Source: JABFSM01 sp052389555 (GTDB lineage: Bacteria > Gemmatimonadota > Gemmatimonadetes > Gemmatimonadales > GWC2-71-9). Taken from it: a stretch of DNA of 64,000 nt. The DNA lies in NCBI GenBank assembly GCA_052389555.1, contig JBQTHV010000109.1, positions 1 through 64,000 of the forward strand, in the 5' to 3' direction. The notes beneath the pieces are model-generated. The model had not been told where the DNA came from, ran no database searches, and worked only from the letters and a program-made list of their open reading frames with translations. The translations under genes were made by a program, and so were the position numbers. Shown here piece by piece: positions 29,319 to 36,594 of the stretch (its first letter is position 1; every line of letters begins with the position of its first letter).

Positions 29319-29732
29319 ATGCCGGTCACCGCGAGACTGCTTCAGAGGCTTCATGAGACTTTGGGCGATGCAGCAACGGGCGATCTATTCGTCTGGTGGG
29401 AGGAGGCAGCTACGGTAAACCGCACCGCGGTTCGGGACGTCGCGGACCTGTACTTTGAGCGATTGGACGCTCAGATGGACAAACGGCTGGGCGCCTATGA
29501 TGCGCGCATGGAGAAGCGGCTAGGCGCTCTTGAGGCTCACCTGGGCGCTCTCGAAGCTCACCTGGAAACGCGCCTCGCGGAATTCAGGGCAGAATGGAAG
29601 GGAGACGTGGCGAAGCTGGAGAAGGAGATGGCCACACAGCAGGCCAGCCTCATCACATGGATGTTCATCTTCTGGATGAGCACCATCCTCCCCCTGGCAG
29701 GGCTGATGGTGGCTCTAGTCAGATCACTCTGA
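29319..29732 (+). CDS. Coiled-coil protein with C-terminal membrane anchor
   Basis: 137 residues from ATG 29319 (AGGAAG upstream; the frame is open further to 29214). Residues about 40-110 are charged and heptad-like with internal repeats (MDKRLGAYDARMEKRLGALE; ALEAHLGALEAHLETRLAEF), and a C-terminal helix (WMFIFWMSTILPLAGLMVAL) is the membrane anchor. Family not certain; small anchored coiled-coil proteins of this layout are common near mobile or toxin-like loci, but nothing here shows that. Confidence 0.65.
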   Translation: MPVTARLLQRLHETLGDAATGDLFVWWEEAATVNRTAVRDVADLYFERLDAQMDKRLGAYDARMEKRLGALEAHLGALEAHLETRLAEFRAEWKGDVAKLEKEMATQQASLITWMFIFWMSTILPLAGLMVALVRSL

Positions 29733-29739
29733 ACTCGGG

Positions 29740-30303
29740 CTAGGGGACCCGCAGCACGTCCTCTACCGGCCCGCCGTCGCCTAATCCAATCAGCCGCACC
29801 GCTACCGCGATCTCTCTCCTAACCCGCGGCCAGCTTACCCGCGCCCGGGCCGCCAGCGGCCGCAGCCATTCGTACTCGTCGTGCTCGTCGCTCAGCACGA
29901 CTTCGGCCTGGGGCGGGACGAACGCGGCGAACACCGGCACCAGCACGACCTCATTGGTGCTGTGCCGGTAGAAGGCCTCGACCCGGCTCAGGTTGTAGAA
30001 CTTCTCGGGACGTAACCCGGTCTCCTCGGTGAGCTCCCGGAGCGCAGTTGCGACCGGAGTTTCTCCCAGGTCAATGTGGGCATGCACCGCCTCCCAGGAC
30101 CCCGGCGAGCGGCCCTTCGTGCTCCGGCGCAGGCAGAGCACCTCGAGCTCGTCGCCGCTCCCGCGCAACACCAGGACGTCAACGTAGGCAACTCGTACAG
30201 CAGGCGGTTGGGCGGTCGGGCGGCTGGGCGGTTGGGAATGGGGGCGCCGAGCGCCGGGATACCCTTCCCGACTCCCGACTCCCGATTCCCGACTCCCGCT
30301 CAC
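29740..30303 (-). CDS. Nudix hydrolase
   Basis: Up to 187 residues. The Nudix box is GETPVATALRELTEETGL, with the first Gly position replaced (AHIDLGE), as in NudB-type dihydroneopterin-triphosphatases. It would hydrolyse a nucleoside diphosphate derivative. The first about 35 residues come from two repeat arrays (30203-30240 octamer, 30265-30300 heptamer), giving low-complexity SRESGVGSREG and PPSRPTAQPP. The core begins near AVRVAYVDVLVLRG, where no ATG or GTG is in frame, so translation probably begins in the repeats. Confidence 0.85.
   Translation of the reverse strand: MSGSRESGVGSREGYPGARRPHSQPPSRPTAQPPAVRVAYVDVLVLRGSGDELEVLCLRRSTKGRSPGSWEAVHAHIDLGETPVATALRELTEETGLRPEKFYNLSRVEAFYRHSTNEVVLVPVFAAFVPPQAEVVLSDEHDEYEWLRPLAARARVSWPRVRREIAVAVRLIGLGDGGPVEDVLRVP
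30203..30240. repeat. Octamer array, GGCGGTTG
   Basis: Four to five units (GGCGGTTG, GGCGGTCG, GGCGGCTG), same family as 54446. Lies inside the Nudix N-terminal coding region. Confidence 0.85.
30265..30300. repeat. Heptamer array, GACTCCC
   Basis: Five units (CGACTCC, CGATTCC) spanning the Nudix start; adjoins the PilB-receiver stop. Confidence 0.88.
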
Positions 30304-32573
30304 GCTTGTCGCCGGTTCAGGACGTTATGCAAGCGAGCAGCGAGCGCCTTGGCTCGGAACGGCTTGGTGAGAAAATCGTCGGCCCCGAGCTCGAGCACCC
30401 GCACTTCGTTGTCCTCGTCGCCCTTCGCGGTGAGCACGATCACCGGCAGCTGCCGGGTGGCGGGCCGGGACCGCAAGTGGGAGAGCACGGCATAGCCGTC
30501 CAACCCCGGCAGGTTGAGATCCAGGATCACGATGTCGGGGGCGTGCCGGTCCACTTCGTCGAGCGCCTCCGCGCCGTCGCGGGCCTCGACCACGGTAAAG
30601 CCCTGGCGCTGGAGCAGGTCGCGCATAACCCGCCGGAGCTGGTCCTCGTCGTCCACCAGGAGCACCATCGCCCCCTGGCGGGTCACCTCGGTCTGGACTG
30701 GCGGCAGCTCATCGGCGAGCTCAAACGTCGGCGTGAATTCGAGTACCGGTGCGGCCCGTGGCTCGGCACTCGGCCCTCGGCGCTCGGCAACAGCCCGGGA
30801 GTCGGGAGTCGAGAGTCGAGAGTCGAGAGCTTGCGGGCTCGTCCCGATTCCCGATTCCCGATTCTCGATTCCCGAACCATCCAGCCGTCCTTCCTCGCGC
30901 GGCGGTTCGGTCACCCGGAGCAGCTCGTCGATCGACGTCTCGCCGGTGAGCACGTGGCGTAACCCGCTGTCGAAGAGGCTCTCCATGCCCTCGGCGCGCG
31001 CCGCCGCCGCGATCCGGTCAGCCGTCGCCCCGCGGCCAATCATCCGCTCGAGCTCCGGGTTCATGACCAGGATCTCGAGGATCGCAAACCGGCCCCGGTA
31101 TCCCGTCTGCGCGCACTCGGGGCAGCCGACCGCCTGATACAGCTGGGCGCCCGCCGGCAGGTGCTGCCTAACCCGATCTGGCAACCCCTCGGTCTGCGGC
31201 ACCTTGCAGTGGCTGCAGAGCCGCCGGAGCAGCCGCTGGGCGATGATCCCGCGCAAGGCGGCGCCGACCTTGTACCCTTCCAGCCCGATGTCGACCAGAC
31301 GGGTTACCGTATTGGGCGCGTCGTTGGTATGCAGCGTCGAGAGAACCAGATGCCCGGTGAGGGAGGCCTGGATCGCGATCTGCGCGGTCTCCAGGTCCCG
31401 AATCTCGCCCACCAGCACCACGTCGGGGTCCTGCCGCAGGATCGAGCGGAGGGCCGTGGCGAATGTGAGCCCCGCCTTCTCGTGCACCTGCACCTGCACG
31501 ACGTTGGATCCCAGCCGGTACTCCACCGGGTCCTCCACCGTCACGATGTTCACCCCTTCGCCCTGGATCTGCCGGAGCGCCGCGTAGAGCGTGGTGGTCT
31601 TCCCCGAGCCGGTTGGTCCGGTCACCAGGAGAATCCCTTCCTTGTGATTCAGCAACTCGCCCACCGTGTTCCGCTCTTCCAGCAGAAAGCCCAGCGCGTC
31701 GAGCGCGAGAATGGTGACCTTGGTGTTGAGAATCCGGATGACCGCCTTCTCGCCGAGCGAGGCGGGCAGCGTCGAGACTCGCAGATCCACCGGGTTGCCA
31801 TTGACCGCTACCCGGCAGCGGCCGTCCTGCGGACGGAGCCGGTCCGCGATATCCATTCCCGACATGATCTTGATGCGGGAGACGAGCGGAATTCCCGCCG
31901 AGCGCGGGATCTTCATCACCTGGCGTAACACGCCGTCGATCCGGTAGCGGACGATGACGCCGCCCTCCGACGGCTCAATGTGAATGTCACTCGCCCGGCA
32001 GGTAACCCCGTCCGCGATCAGCGTATCCACCAGCTTGATGATCGGACGGGCCTGGGCCTCCTCCGCGCTGGCCCGGTATTGCTCCGGCTCGTCGGTGAGT
32101 TGGGTGACTTCGGCGTCTTCCGCGAGCCCGGTGAGGAGCTTGGAGACCACGTCGTCGGGGCGATACAGCTCATCGAGCTTTTCGCGAATCCGGTACGGCG
32201 AGAGCAGCAAGAGCCGCACTTCCCGGCCGGTCGCGAAGGCGAGCATCTTCTCCGCATCAATGTCGAACGGATTCGAGGTGGCGACTTCGAGATACGAATC
32301 GGTGGTGCGGATCGGGAGAACCTGGTACTTGCGGGCCACCTGTTCCGGAACCGTCTCGAGCACCTGCGCTTCGAACATCCCGAGATCGGCGACCGGCATC
32401 CGGAACCGGGCCGACACCGCCTGCAATACCTGATCGTCAGTCAGCAACCGGCGCTCGACCACTGCTTCCCACAACGAGCTGCCCGGTCCTGCGTCACGCC
32501 GCATCGACGCGAGCTGGGCCTCAGGAACCAGGCTGGCAACGGTCGGAAAGAGCCACTCGTCGGTGAAGGGCAT
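30300..32573 (-). CDS. GspE/PilB-type secretion ATPase fused to a C-terminal receiver domain
   Basis: 757 residues. N-terminal T2SSE/MshEN domain (about 1-140), ATPase domain with Walker A VTGPTGSGKTTTLYAAL (about 318), Asp box and Walker B DVVLVGEIRDLETAQIA (about 385-400), zinc-site Cys (LCSHC and GCPEC), then about 60 residues of low-complexity linker (560-620), then a CheY-like receiver (634-757) with VLLVDDEDQLRRVM and phospho-Asp in IVILDLNLPGLDGY and Lys in FLTKPF. It powers type IV pili or type II secretion assembly; the receiver suggests phosphorelay control. The linker is encoded by heptamer arrays (30760-30878). Confidence 0.88.
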   Translation of the reverse strand: MPFTDEWLFPTVASLVPEAQLASMRRDAGPGSSLWEAVVERRLLTDDQVLQAVSARFRMPVADLGMFEAQVLETVPEQVARKYQVLPIRTTDSYLEVATSNPFDIDAEKMLAFATGREVRLLLLSPYRIREKLDELYRPDDVVSKLLTGLAEDAEVTQLTDEPEQYRASAEEAQARPIIKLVDTLIADGVTCRASDIHIEPSEGGVIVRYRIDGVLRQVMKIPRSAGIPLVSRIKIMSGMDIADRLRPQDGRCRVAVNGNPVDLRVSTLPASLGEKAVIRILNTKVTILALDALGFLLEERNTVGELLNHKEGILLVTGPTGSGKTTTLYAALRQIQGEGVNIVTVEDPVEYRLGSNVVQVQVHEKAGLTFATALRSILRQDPDVVLVGEIRDLETAQIAIQASLTGHLVLSTLHTNDAPNTVTRLVDIGLEGYKVGAALRGIIAQRLLRRLCSHCKVPQTEGLPDRVRQHLPAGAQLYQAVGCPECAQTGYRGRFAILEILVMNPELERMIGRGATADRIAAAARAEGMESLFDSGLRHVLTGETSIDELLRVTEPPREEGRLDGSGIENRESGIGTSPQALDSRLSTPDSRAVAERRGPSAEPRAAPVLEFTPTFELADELPPVQTEVTRQGAMVLLVDDEDQLRRVMRDLLQRQGFTVVEARDGAEALDEVDRHAPDIVILDLNLPGLDGYAVLSHLRSRPATRQLPVIVLTAKGDEDNEVRVLELGADDFLTKPFRAKALAARLHNVLNRRQA
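30760..30790. repeat. Heptamer array, CTCGGCA (in coding linker)
   Basis: Four units (CGGCACT, CGGCCCT, CGGCGCT) inside the PilB-receiver gene. Confidence 0.75.
30795..30830. repeat. Heptamer array, GGAGTCG (5' arm, in coding linker)
   Basis: Five units (GGGAGTC, GAGAGTC) in frame within the PilB-receiver gene; complementary to 30843-30878. It shows an array pair tolerated as a protein linker. Confidence 0.88.
30843..30878. repeat. Heptamer array, CCCGATT (3' arm, in coding linker)
   Basis: Five units (CCCGATT, CTCGATT) with a 12-bp loop from the preceding arm. Confidence 0.88.
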
Positions 32574-32579
32574 TTGAGA

Positions 32580-32614
32580 GGGACCAGGGGCCAGGGGCCA
32601 GGGGCCAGGGGTTT
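32580..32614. repeat. Heptamer array, GGGGCCA (5' arm)
   Basis: Four to five units just upstream of the PilB-receiver start (minus strand). Complementary to 32670-32702 over a 55-bp loop. Confidence 0.88.
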
Positions 32615-32669
32615 GGATCGACGAAATCTAGCGGATGCCGGTGTCTCGCGAGGATCTGTTTACTGCAAG

Positions 32670-32702
32670 TCCCTGGCCTCTGGCCCCTGACCCCTGGCCC
32701 CT
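32670..32702. repeat. Heptamer array, TGGCCCC (3' arm)
   Basis: Four units ending at the stop of the outer-membrane protein gene. The pair separates the barrel gene (minus, upstream) from the PilB-receiver gene. Confidence 0.88.
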
Positions 32703-34755
32703 AGAGAATCGGCCACCACTCCGGACTCAGGTCAACGGTCAACCGAAACCTGCGGTCCTCCCCGCGCAACCTCCTCGCGAACTCGAAGCGCACCAAGCCG
32801 TGCAACAGCTCCGCGGCAACCCCGATGATGGGGCGAGCCCCTTCACTGCTGGTCCAGGGGACCTCCTCGATGGCGCCTCCCGCCCAGCCGATGCCGAACA
32901 TCGGGGCGAGCGTGGCGCGGTTTCCGGTAGTGGCAAACGGGCCGAGGCCGACTGCCGGAACCGGCACCGGAATCCGCCACTCGAGTTGAGCCGCGATCGC
33001 CCGGCGGCCGCCGTAGCCGCGGAACTGCTCGCCGGGGAGCGTCCCTCGTCCCCCGATGGTGAAGCTCCTCGACTTGGGCAGCCCGGCGGTCGCGAGACCG
33101 GCCACGGTGCGGAGCCGGAGATGCCCGAATCCCACCGGCACGCTCCCGTCGGACCGGAAGCTCAGGCGCAGGTACTCGGTCTCCCCGATCCCGCCTTCGA
33201 TGCCGACGGTGGCCTTGAGGTCGGAACGGTCGAGGGCACCGCGGGATCTCAGCGTAAGGGCCGCCCGGCCCAACCAGTAGCTGCCGCTGCCGAGCGCCGG
33301 GTTAGGCTGGAACTCGTTGCGGATGGCGCGGGCGGTGGTTTCGACCGAGCTGGTGCGCTCGAACCGGCCGGCGAGATCGAGCGTCCAGCGCGGCGCGAAG
33401 CGATGGCGGTACCCTACCCCGATCTCTTCCGCGAGGAGATAGCTCCCCAGGTCGATCCCGGCCTCTTGCGCCAGAAACGAGTTGATTACTCCGCTCACGA
33501 CCGGCTCATCACCGGTGTCACGGATCGCGCGGCGGGCCTCCAGACTCCAGCTGGAAGAGCCGCGGGTTAGGCCACCGCCCAGACTGGCGGTCACCCGCCG
33601 GTCCGACAAGCCGTAGCCGATCGCGCCGCGAGCTTCCCAGCCGCCGTCGAACCGGTACCCCAGGGCAAATCCGACCGCGAGACCCTGGACCCGATTCACC
33701 CGGGCGAGCTCGCTGAGTGCTGGCGCGCCGAACCGGCGCCGCGGGATGCCTTCGAGCACCTGCAGCGCGAGCAGCTCCTGGGCCTGGGTCTTGAGCTCGT
33801 CGAATTCCCGGCGGTCGAACGGCTCGGCCGCTTCGGCCGCGGCCCGGAGCGGCGCGCCCCACTGTCCCGTGTCGCGGGCGGGCCGGGTTAACCCGCCGAA
33901 CTCGGGCGCCACCAGCAGCTCCGCCGGGAACGGAATCCCGAACTCGTACTCGCCGATGTCCCAGCGGCCTTTGATGATGCTTCGAATGGGGAAGTCGACG
34001 ACCGCTGGACGGCGCCGCACCTCGACCTCCTGGTGCCAGGGCAGCCACCATTTCCCTTCGAACAGGGATTGCTCGAGCAGCACACTGATGTCCTCGACCT
34101 CCTGATCCCGATAGGCCGCGGGCGTGAAGCTGAACTGAAATCGGACCAGCGCGGCGCTCTGCCGCTCGAGGTAGAGCGTGCCCACCACCAGAGATCGCTC
34201 CATATCGCGCGGGCGCACCTGCACCGCCAGCACCTCGAGCTCGCCTCGCAAGGTGCGGAGCTCGAGGGTGTCGGTGATCGCGTAGTCGTACTCGGGAATC
34301 CCCTCGATCGACAGGGGGTGCACCGCGTCGCGGACCTCGTCACCCTCGCCGATCCGGATCAGAGGACCGAAGTTGTTGGTGACGATGCCGAGGTGGTCCC
34401 GGTGGTAACCGGTCTGGATGGGGAGATAGTTGGCGTCGCGCCAGTCCACGATCCGCTGCTTGCTCGTGCCGGGCGCGCGCCAGTACACTTCGACGTTGAG
34501 CTCGTCCGCCTTGGCCACCCGCGGCGGATCCGGAAACCCCGGACCGGTCTGTACCAGGTAAAACACGAACCCGTGCGCCCGGCTTCGGTAGGTGGTCAGC
34601 GAGGTATCGGTCGAGGGGGTCTCGCGCACCAGGATGGCGCGGTGAATCAGTTGGCCGACCTCCCGGTCGTTCCAGCTTTGGGCCGGGAGGCGCGAAACCG
34701 ACACGAGCGCGGCCGTCGCCGGGACCCAGGCGAAGCGCTTCACGAGACGAGGCAT
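32701..34755 (-). CDS. Outer-membrane protein with BamA/TamA-like barrel end
   Basis: About 684 residues from ATG 34755; a signal peptide (FAWVPATAALVSVSRLPAQS) supports this start over the longer frame. A periplasmic-looking first half is followed by beta-strand-rich repeats. The sequence IGGRGTLPGEQFRGYGGRRA resembles the conserved 'G.GtvRGf' region of Omp85 proteins. It is probably an outer-membrane translocon, assembly or large-ligand barrel; no POTRA repeats are recognisable by eye. The start is 5 bp from a divergent lipoprotein gene. Confidence 0.65.
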   Translation of the reverse strand: MPRLVKRFAWVPATAALVSVSRLPAQSWNDREVGQLIHRAILVRETPSTDTSLTTYRSRAHGFVFYLVQTGPGFPDPPRVAKADELNVEVYWRAPGTSKQRIVDWRDANYLPIQTGYHRDHLGIVTNNFGPLIRIGEGDEVRDAVHPLSIEGIPEYDYAITDTLELRTLRGELEVLAVQVRPRDMERSLVVGTLYLERQSAALVRFQFSFTPAAYRDQEVEDISVLLEQSLFEGKWWLPWHQEVEVRRRPAVVDFPIRSIIKGRWDIGEYEFGIPFPAELLVAPEFGGLTRPARDTGQWGAPLRAAAEAAEPFDRREFDELKTQAQELLALQVLEGIPRRRFGAPALSELARVNRVQGLAVGFALGYRFDGGWEARGAIGYGLSDRRVTASLGGGLTRGSSSWSLEARRAIRDTGDEPVVSGVINSFLAQEAGIDLGSYLLAEEIGVGYRHRFAPRWTLDLAGRFERTSSVETTARAIRNEFQPNPALGSGSYWLGRAALTLRSRGALDRSDLKATVGIEGGIGETEYLRLSFRSDGSVPVGFGHLRLRTVAGLATAGLPKSRSFTIGGRGTLPGEQFRGYGGRRAIAAQLEWRIPVPVPAVGLGPFATTGNRATLAPMFGIGWAGGAIEEVPWTSSEGARPIIGVAAELLHGLVRFEFARRLRGEDRRFRLTVDLSPEWWPIL

Positions 34756-34760
34756 GCCGA

Positions 34761-35345
34761 GTGAGAGCAATAAGCCGCCGGCCGCGCCGGAGAGCAAGCG
34801 CCGCACTCGTCCTCCTCGCGGGATGCGCCCCCAAAGCTCCTGAGGCCGGGCCGGTTCCCGAAACTACCCTTCCGCTCTCCCGGGTATTCGTGCTGGAAGC
34901 GGCCGGTGCGATGCCCGACGACACGACGGTGACCGTTGTCCCCGGCATAGATCGGGTGATCGTGCTGCGGCGATCGGCGCCCGATTTCGGATTGTTCGCG
35001 CGGGTCACCCTGCCCGACACCGCACTCCGAGCCGGGGGCAATGGCTCGCCCGCAGAGCTCACCCTTCGACCGGTACCCGGCGAGTACGGGCTCGATCTCG
35101 AGATCACTGATTCGCTGGCACCGGGAGGAACGTTGCTCTTCAGCTACGGGTCGCATTTCGTCGCACCGGCGGGCGCGCGGGAGCGCTACGGGAGTGATCT
35201 CCTGTTCGAGCGGGAGCTCCGGATCGCGCGGGTCAGGGGCGCGGGCGACAGCGTCGAACTCCTGCCTACCTCGCGCCCGGGGACCGACTTGGTCGGTGCG
35301 GTCATGCCGGCGGCGGGGCGATACCTGGTGGTGGCGCCACGGTAG
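34761..35345 (+). CDS. Lipoprotein of unknown function
   Basis: 194 residues from a GTG start. Lipobox LVLLAGCAPK follows an Arg-rich N-terminus; the remainder is beta-rich (TVTVVPGIDRVIVLRR; LRPVPGEYGLDLEITDSLAP) with no recognised domain. The start is 5 bp from the divergent barrel-protein start, so promoters must lie inside the opposite coding regions. A heptamer inverted array follows the stop. Confidence 0.6.
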   Translation: MRAISRRPRRRASAALVLLAGCAPKAPEAGPVPETTLPLSRVFVLEAAGAMPDDTTVTVVPGIDRVIVLRRSAPDFGLFARVTLPDTALRAGGNGSPAELTLRPVPGEYGLDLEITDSLAPGGTLLFSYGSHFVAPAGARERYGSDLLFERELRIARVRGAGDSVELLPTSRPGTDLVGAVMPAAGRYLVVAPR

Positions 35346-35374
35346 GCTATTGGCCATTGGCTATTGGCTATTGG
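35345..35374. repeat. Heptamer array, CTATTGG (5' arm)
   Basis: Four units directly after the lipoprotein stop. Pairs with 35413-35465. Confidence 0.9.
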
Positions 35375-35412
35375 ATCAGGAGGTGGCACGCGAAGGACAG
35401 GGTCCGAGCGTG

Positions 35413-35465
35413 AACCAATAGCCAATAGCCAATAACCAATAGCCAATAGCCAATAACCAATAGCC
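35413..35465. repeat. Heptamer array, CCAATAG (3' arm)
   Basis: Seven units (CCAATAG, CCAATAA) reaching the stop of the convergent Maf gene; longer than its 5' arm. Confidence 0.92.
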
Positions 35466-36038
35466 TCATTCACCGAATCGATACGCCCACCCGGCCTCCT
35501 TGAGGACGTCCAGCACCAGCCGGACCGGCAGCCCCATCACCGAGAAGAAGTCCCCCTCGATCCGCTCAACCAGTGCCGCACCGTAGCCCTGAATTCCGTA
35601 GGCACCTGCTTTGTCGAGGGGCTCACCGGTAGCAACGTAGGCTCGCAGGACGGCTTCGTCCGCGGGGCGGAAATACACCGCCGTCTTGTCCGATGCTTGG
35701 TACTCGCGCCCATCCGCGATCAGGCAGATCGCGGTGATCACGTCGTGACGGCGGCCCTGAAGCCGCATGAGCATCCGAAGGGCATCGGCGGCATCGAGCG
35801 GCTTCTCCAGCACGTCGTCATCCACCACTACGATGGTGTCGGCGCCCAGCACCCATGCCCCGGGGACGGCGCGGGCCTTGTCACGGGCGAGCCGGCGAGC
35901 GTAGGCAAGAGAGGTTTCGCGGGGGAGCCTGAGCTCCTGGACCTCCGCATGTGCCACGATGTGCGGAATCCCCAGCATGGCCAGGAGCTGGCGCCGCCGG
36001 GGCGAGCGGGAGGCCAGGACGAGCGGATGCACGCTCAA
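35466..36038 (-). CDS. maf: Maf-family nucleotide pyrophosphatase
   Basis: About 190 residues. N-terminal LVLASRSPRRRQLLAMLGI is the Maf signature (SxSPRR), and YARRLARDKARAV, VLGADTIVVVDDDVLEKP and YGIQGYGAALVERIEGDFFS are further family motifs. It hydrolyses non-canonical nucleoside triphosphates to monophosphates. Start is TTG 36038, overlapping the dtd stop as TTGA, or GTG 36032. Operon with dtd. Confidence 0.93.
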   Translation of the reverse strand: MSVHPLVLASRSPRRRQLLAMLGIPHIVAHAEVQELRLPRETSLAYARRLARDKARAVPGAWVLGADTIVVVDDDVLEKPLDAADALRMLMRLQGRRHDVITAICLIADGREYQASDKTAVYFRPADEAVLRAYVATGEPLDKAGAYGIQGYGAALVERIEGDFFSVMGLPVRLVLDVLKEAGWAYRFGE

Positions 36039-36478
36039 GCGGAGCGCTCCAGCACGAGCGTGACGGGACCGTCGTTGATGATCTCGACCTGCATCATCGC
36101 GCCGAACTCGCCGGTCGCCACCTCGAGGCCCCGGGCGCGGAGCTCGTTACAGAACCGCTCATAGAGGGGAATGGCCACTTCGGGACGGGCGGCATCGATG
36201 AACGAAGGACGGCGCCCTTTCGAGGCATCGCCGTAGAGCGTGAACTGACTGACCACGAGCACTGCGCCGCCCACCTCGGCGAGACCGAGGTTCAGCTTGC
36301 CCTCTGCATCGCCGAAGAGGCGGAGGCCCGCGATCTTCTCGGCCATCCAGGCCACCTGCTCGGTCGCGTCGTTGTGGGTGAATCCCACCAGCAGGCAAAA
36401 CCCGCGGCCGATCCGGCCGACTTCGTTGCCGTCGATAGCGACGGAGGCGCGGGTTACCCTTTGGAGGACGACGCGCAT
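36035..36478 (-). CDS. dtd: D-aminoacyl-tRNA deacylase
   Basis: 147 residues. Catalytic and D-chirality motifs SQFTLYGDASKGRRPSF and NDGPVTLVLERS are present, with N-terminal MRVVLQRVTRASVAIDG. It removes D-amino acids from mischarged tRNAs. Coupled to maf; separated from glmS by an array pair with a nested hairpin. Confidence 0.96.
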   Translation of the reverse strand: MRVVLQRVTRASVAIDGNEVGRIGRGFCLLVGFTHNDATEQVAWMAEKIAGLRLFGDAEGKLNLGLAEVGGAVLVVSQFTLYGDASKGRRPSFIDAARPEVAIPLYERFCNELRARGLEVATGEFGAMMQVEIINDGPVTLVLERSA

Positions 36479-36483
36479 AGGGA

Positions 36484-36516
36484 CAGGAGGTAGTAAGCAG
36501 GAGGTAGTAAGTAGGG
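36484..36516. repeat. Array of AGGTAGT/AAGCAGG units (5' arm)
   Basis: Two 14-bp repeats, each of two heptamers, just upstream of dtd. Complementary to 36566-36594. Confidence 0.85.
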
Positions 36517-36522
36517 AACAGC

Positions 36523-36554
36523 ACCGGCCGGCGCAAGGGCCCTGCCCCGGCCGG
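36523..36554 (-). terminator. GC-rich hairpin nested in array pair, after glmS
   Basis: CCGGCCGG occurs on both sides of a 15-bp loop, giving a strong stem that could end the glmS transcript. There is no T-run on the minus strand, so factor-independent termination is doubtful. Confidence 0.4.
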
Positions 36555-36565
36555 GTTTGTGCCTT

Positions 36566-36594
36566 CTCACTACCTCCTGCTTACTACCTCCTAT
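36566..36594. repeat. Array of ACTACCTCCTGCTT units (3' arm)
   Basis: Two 14-bp units reaching the glmS stop; counterpart of the 36484 array. Confidence 0.85.
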
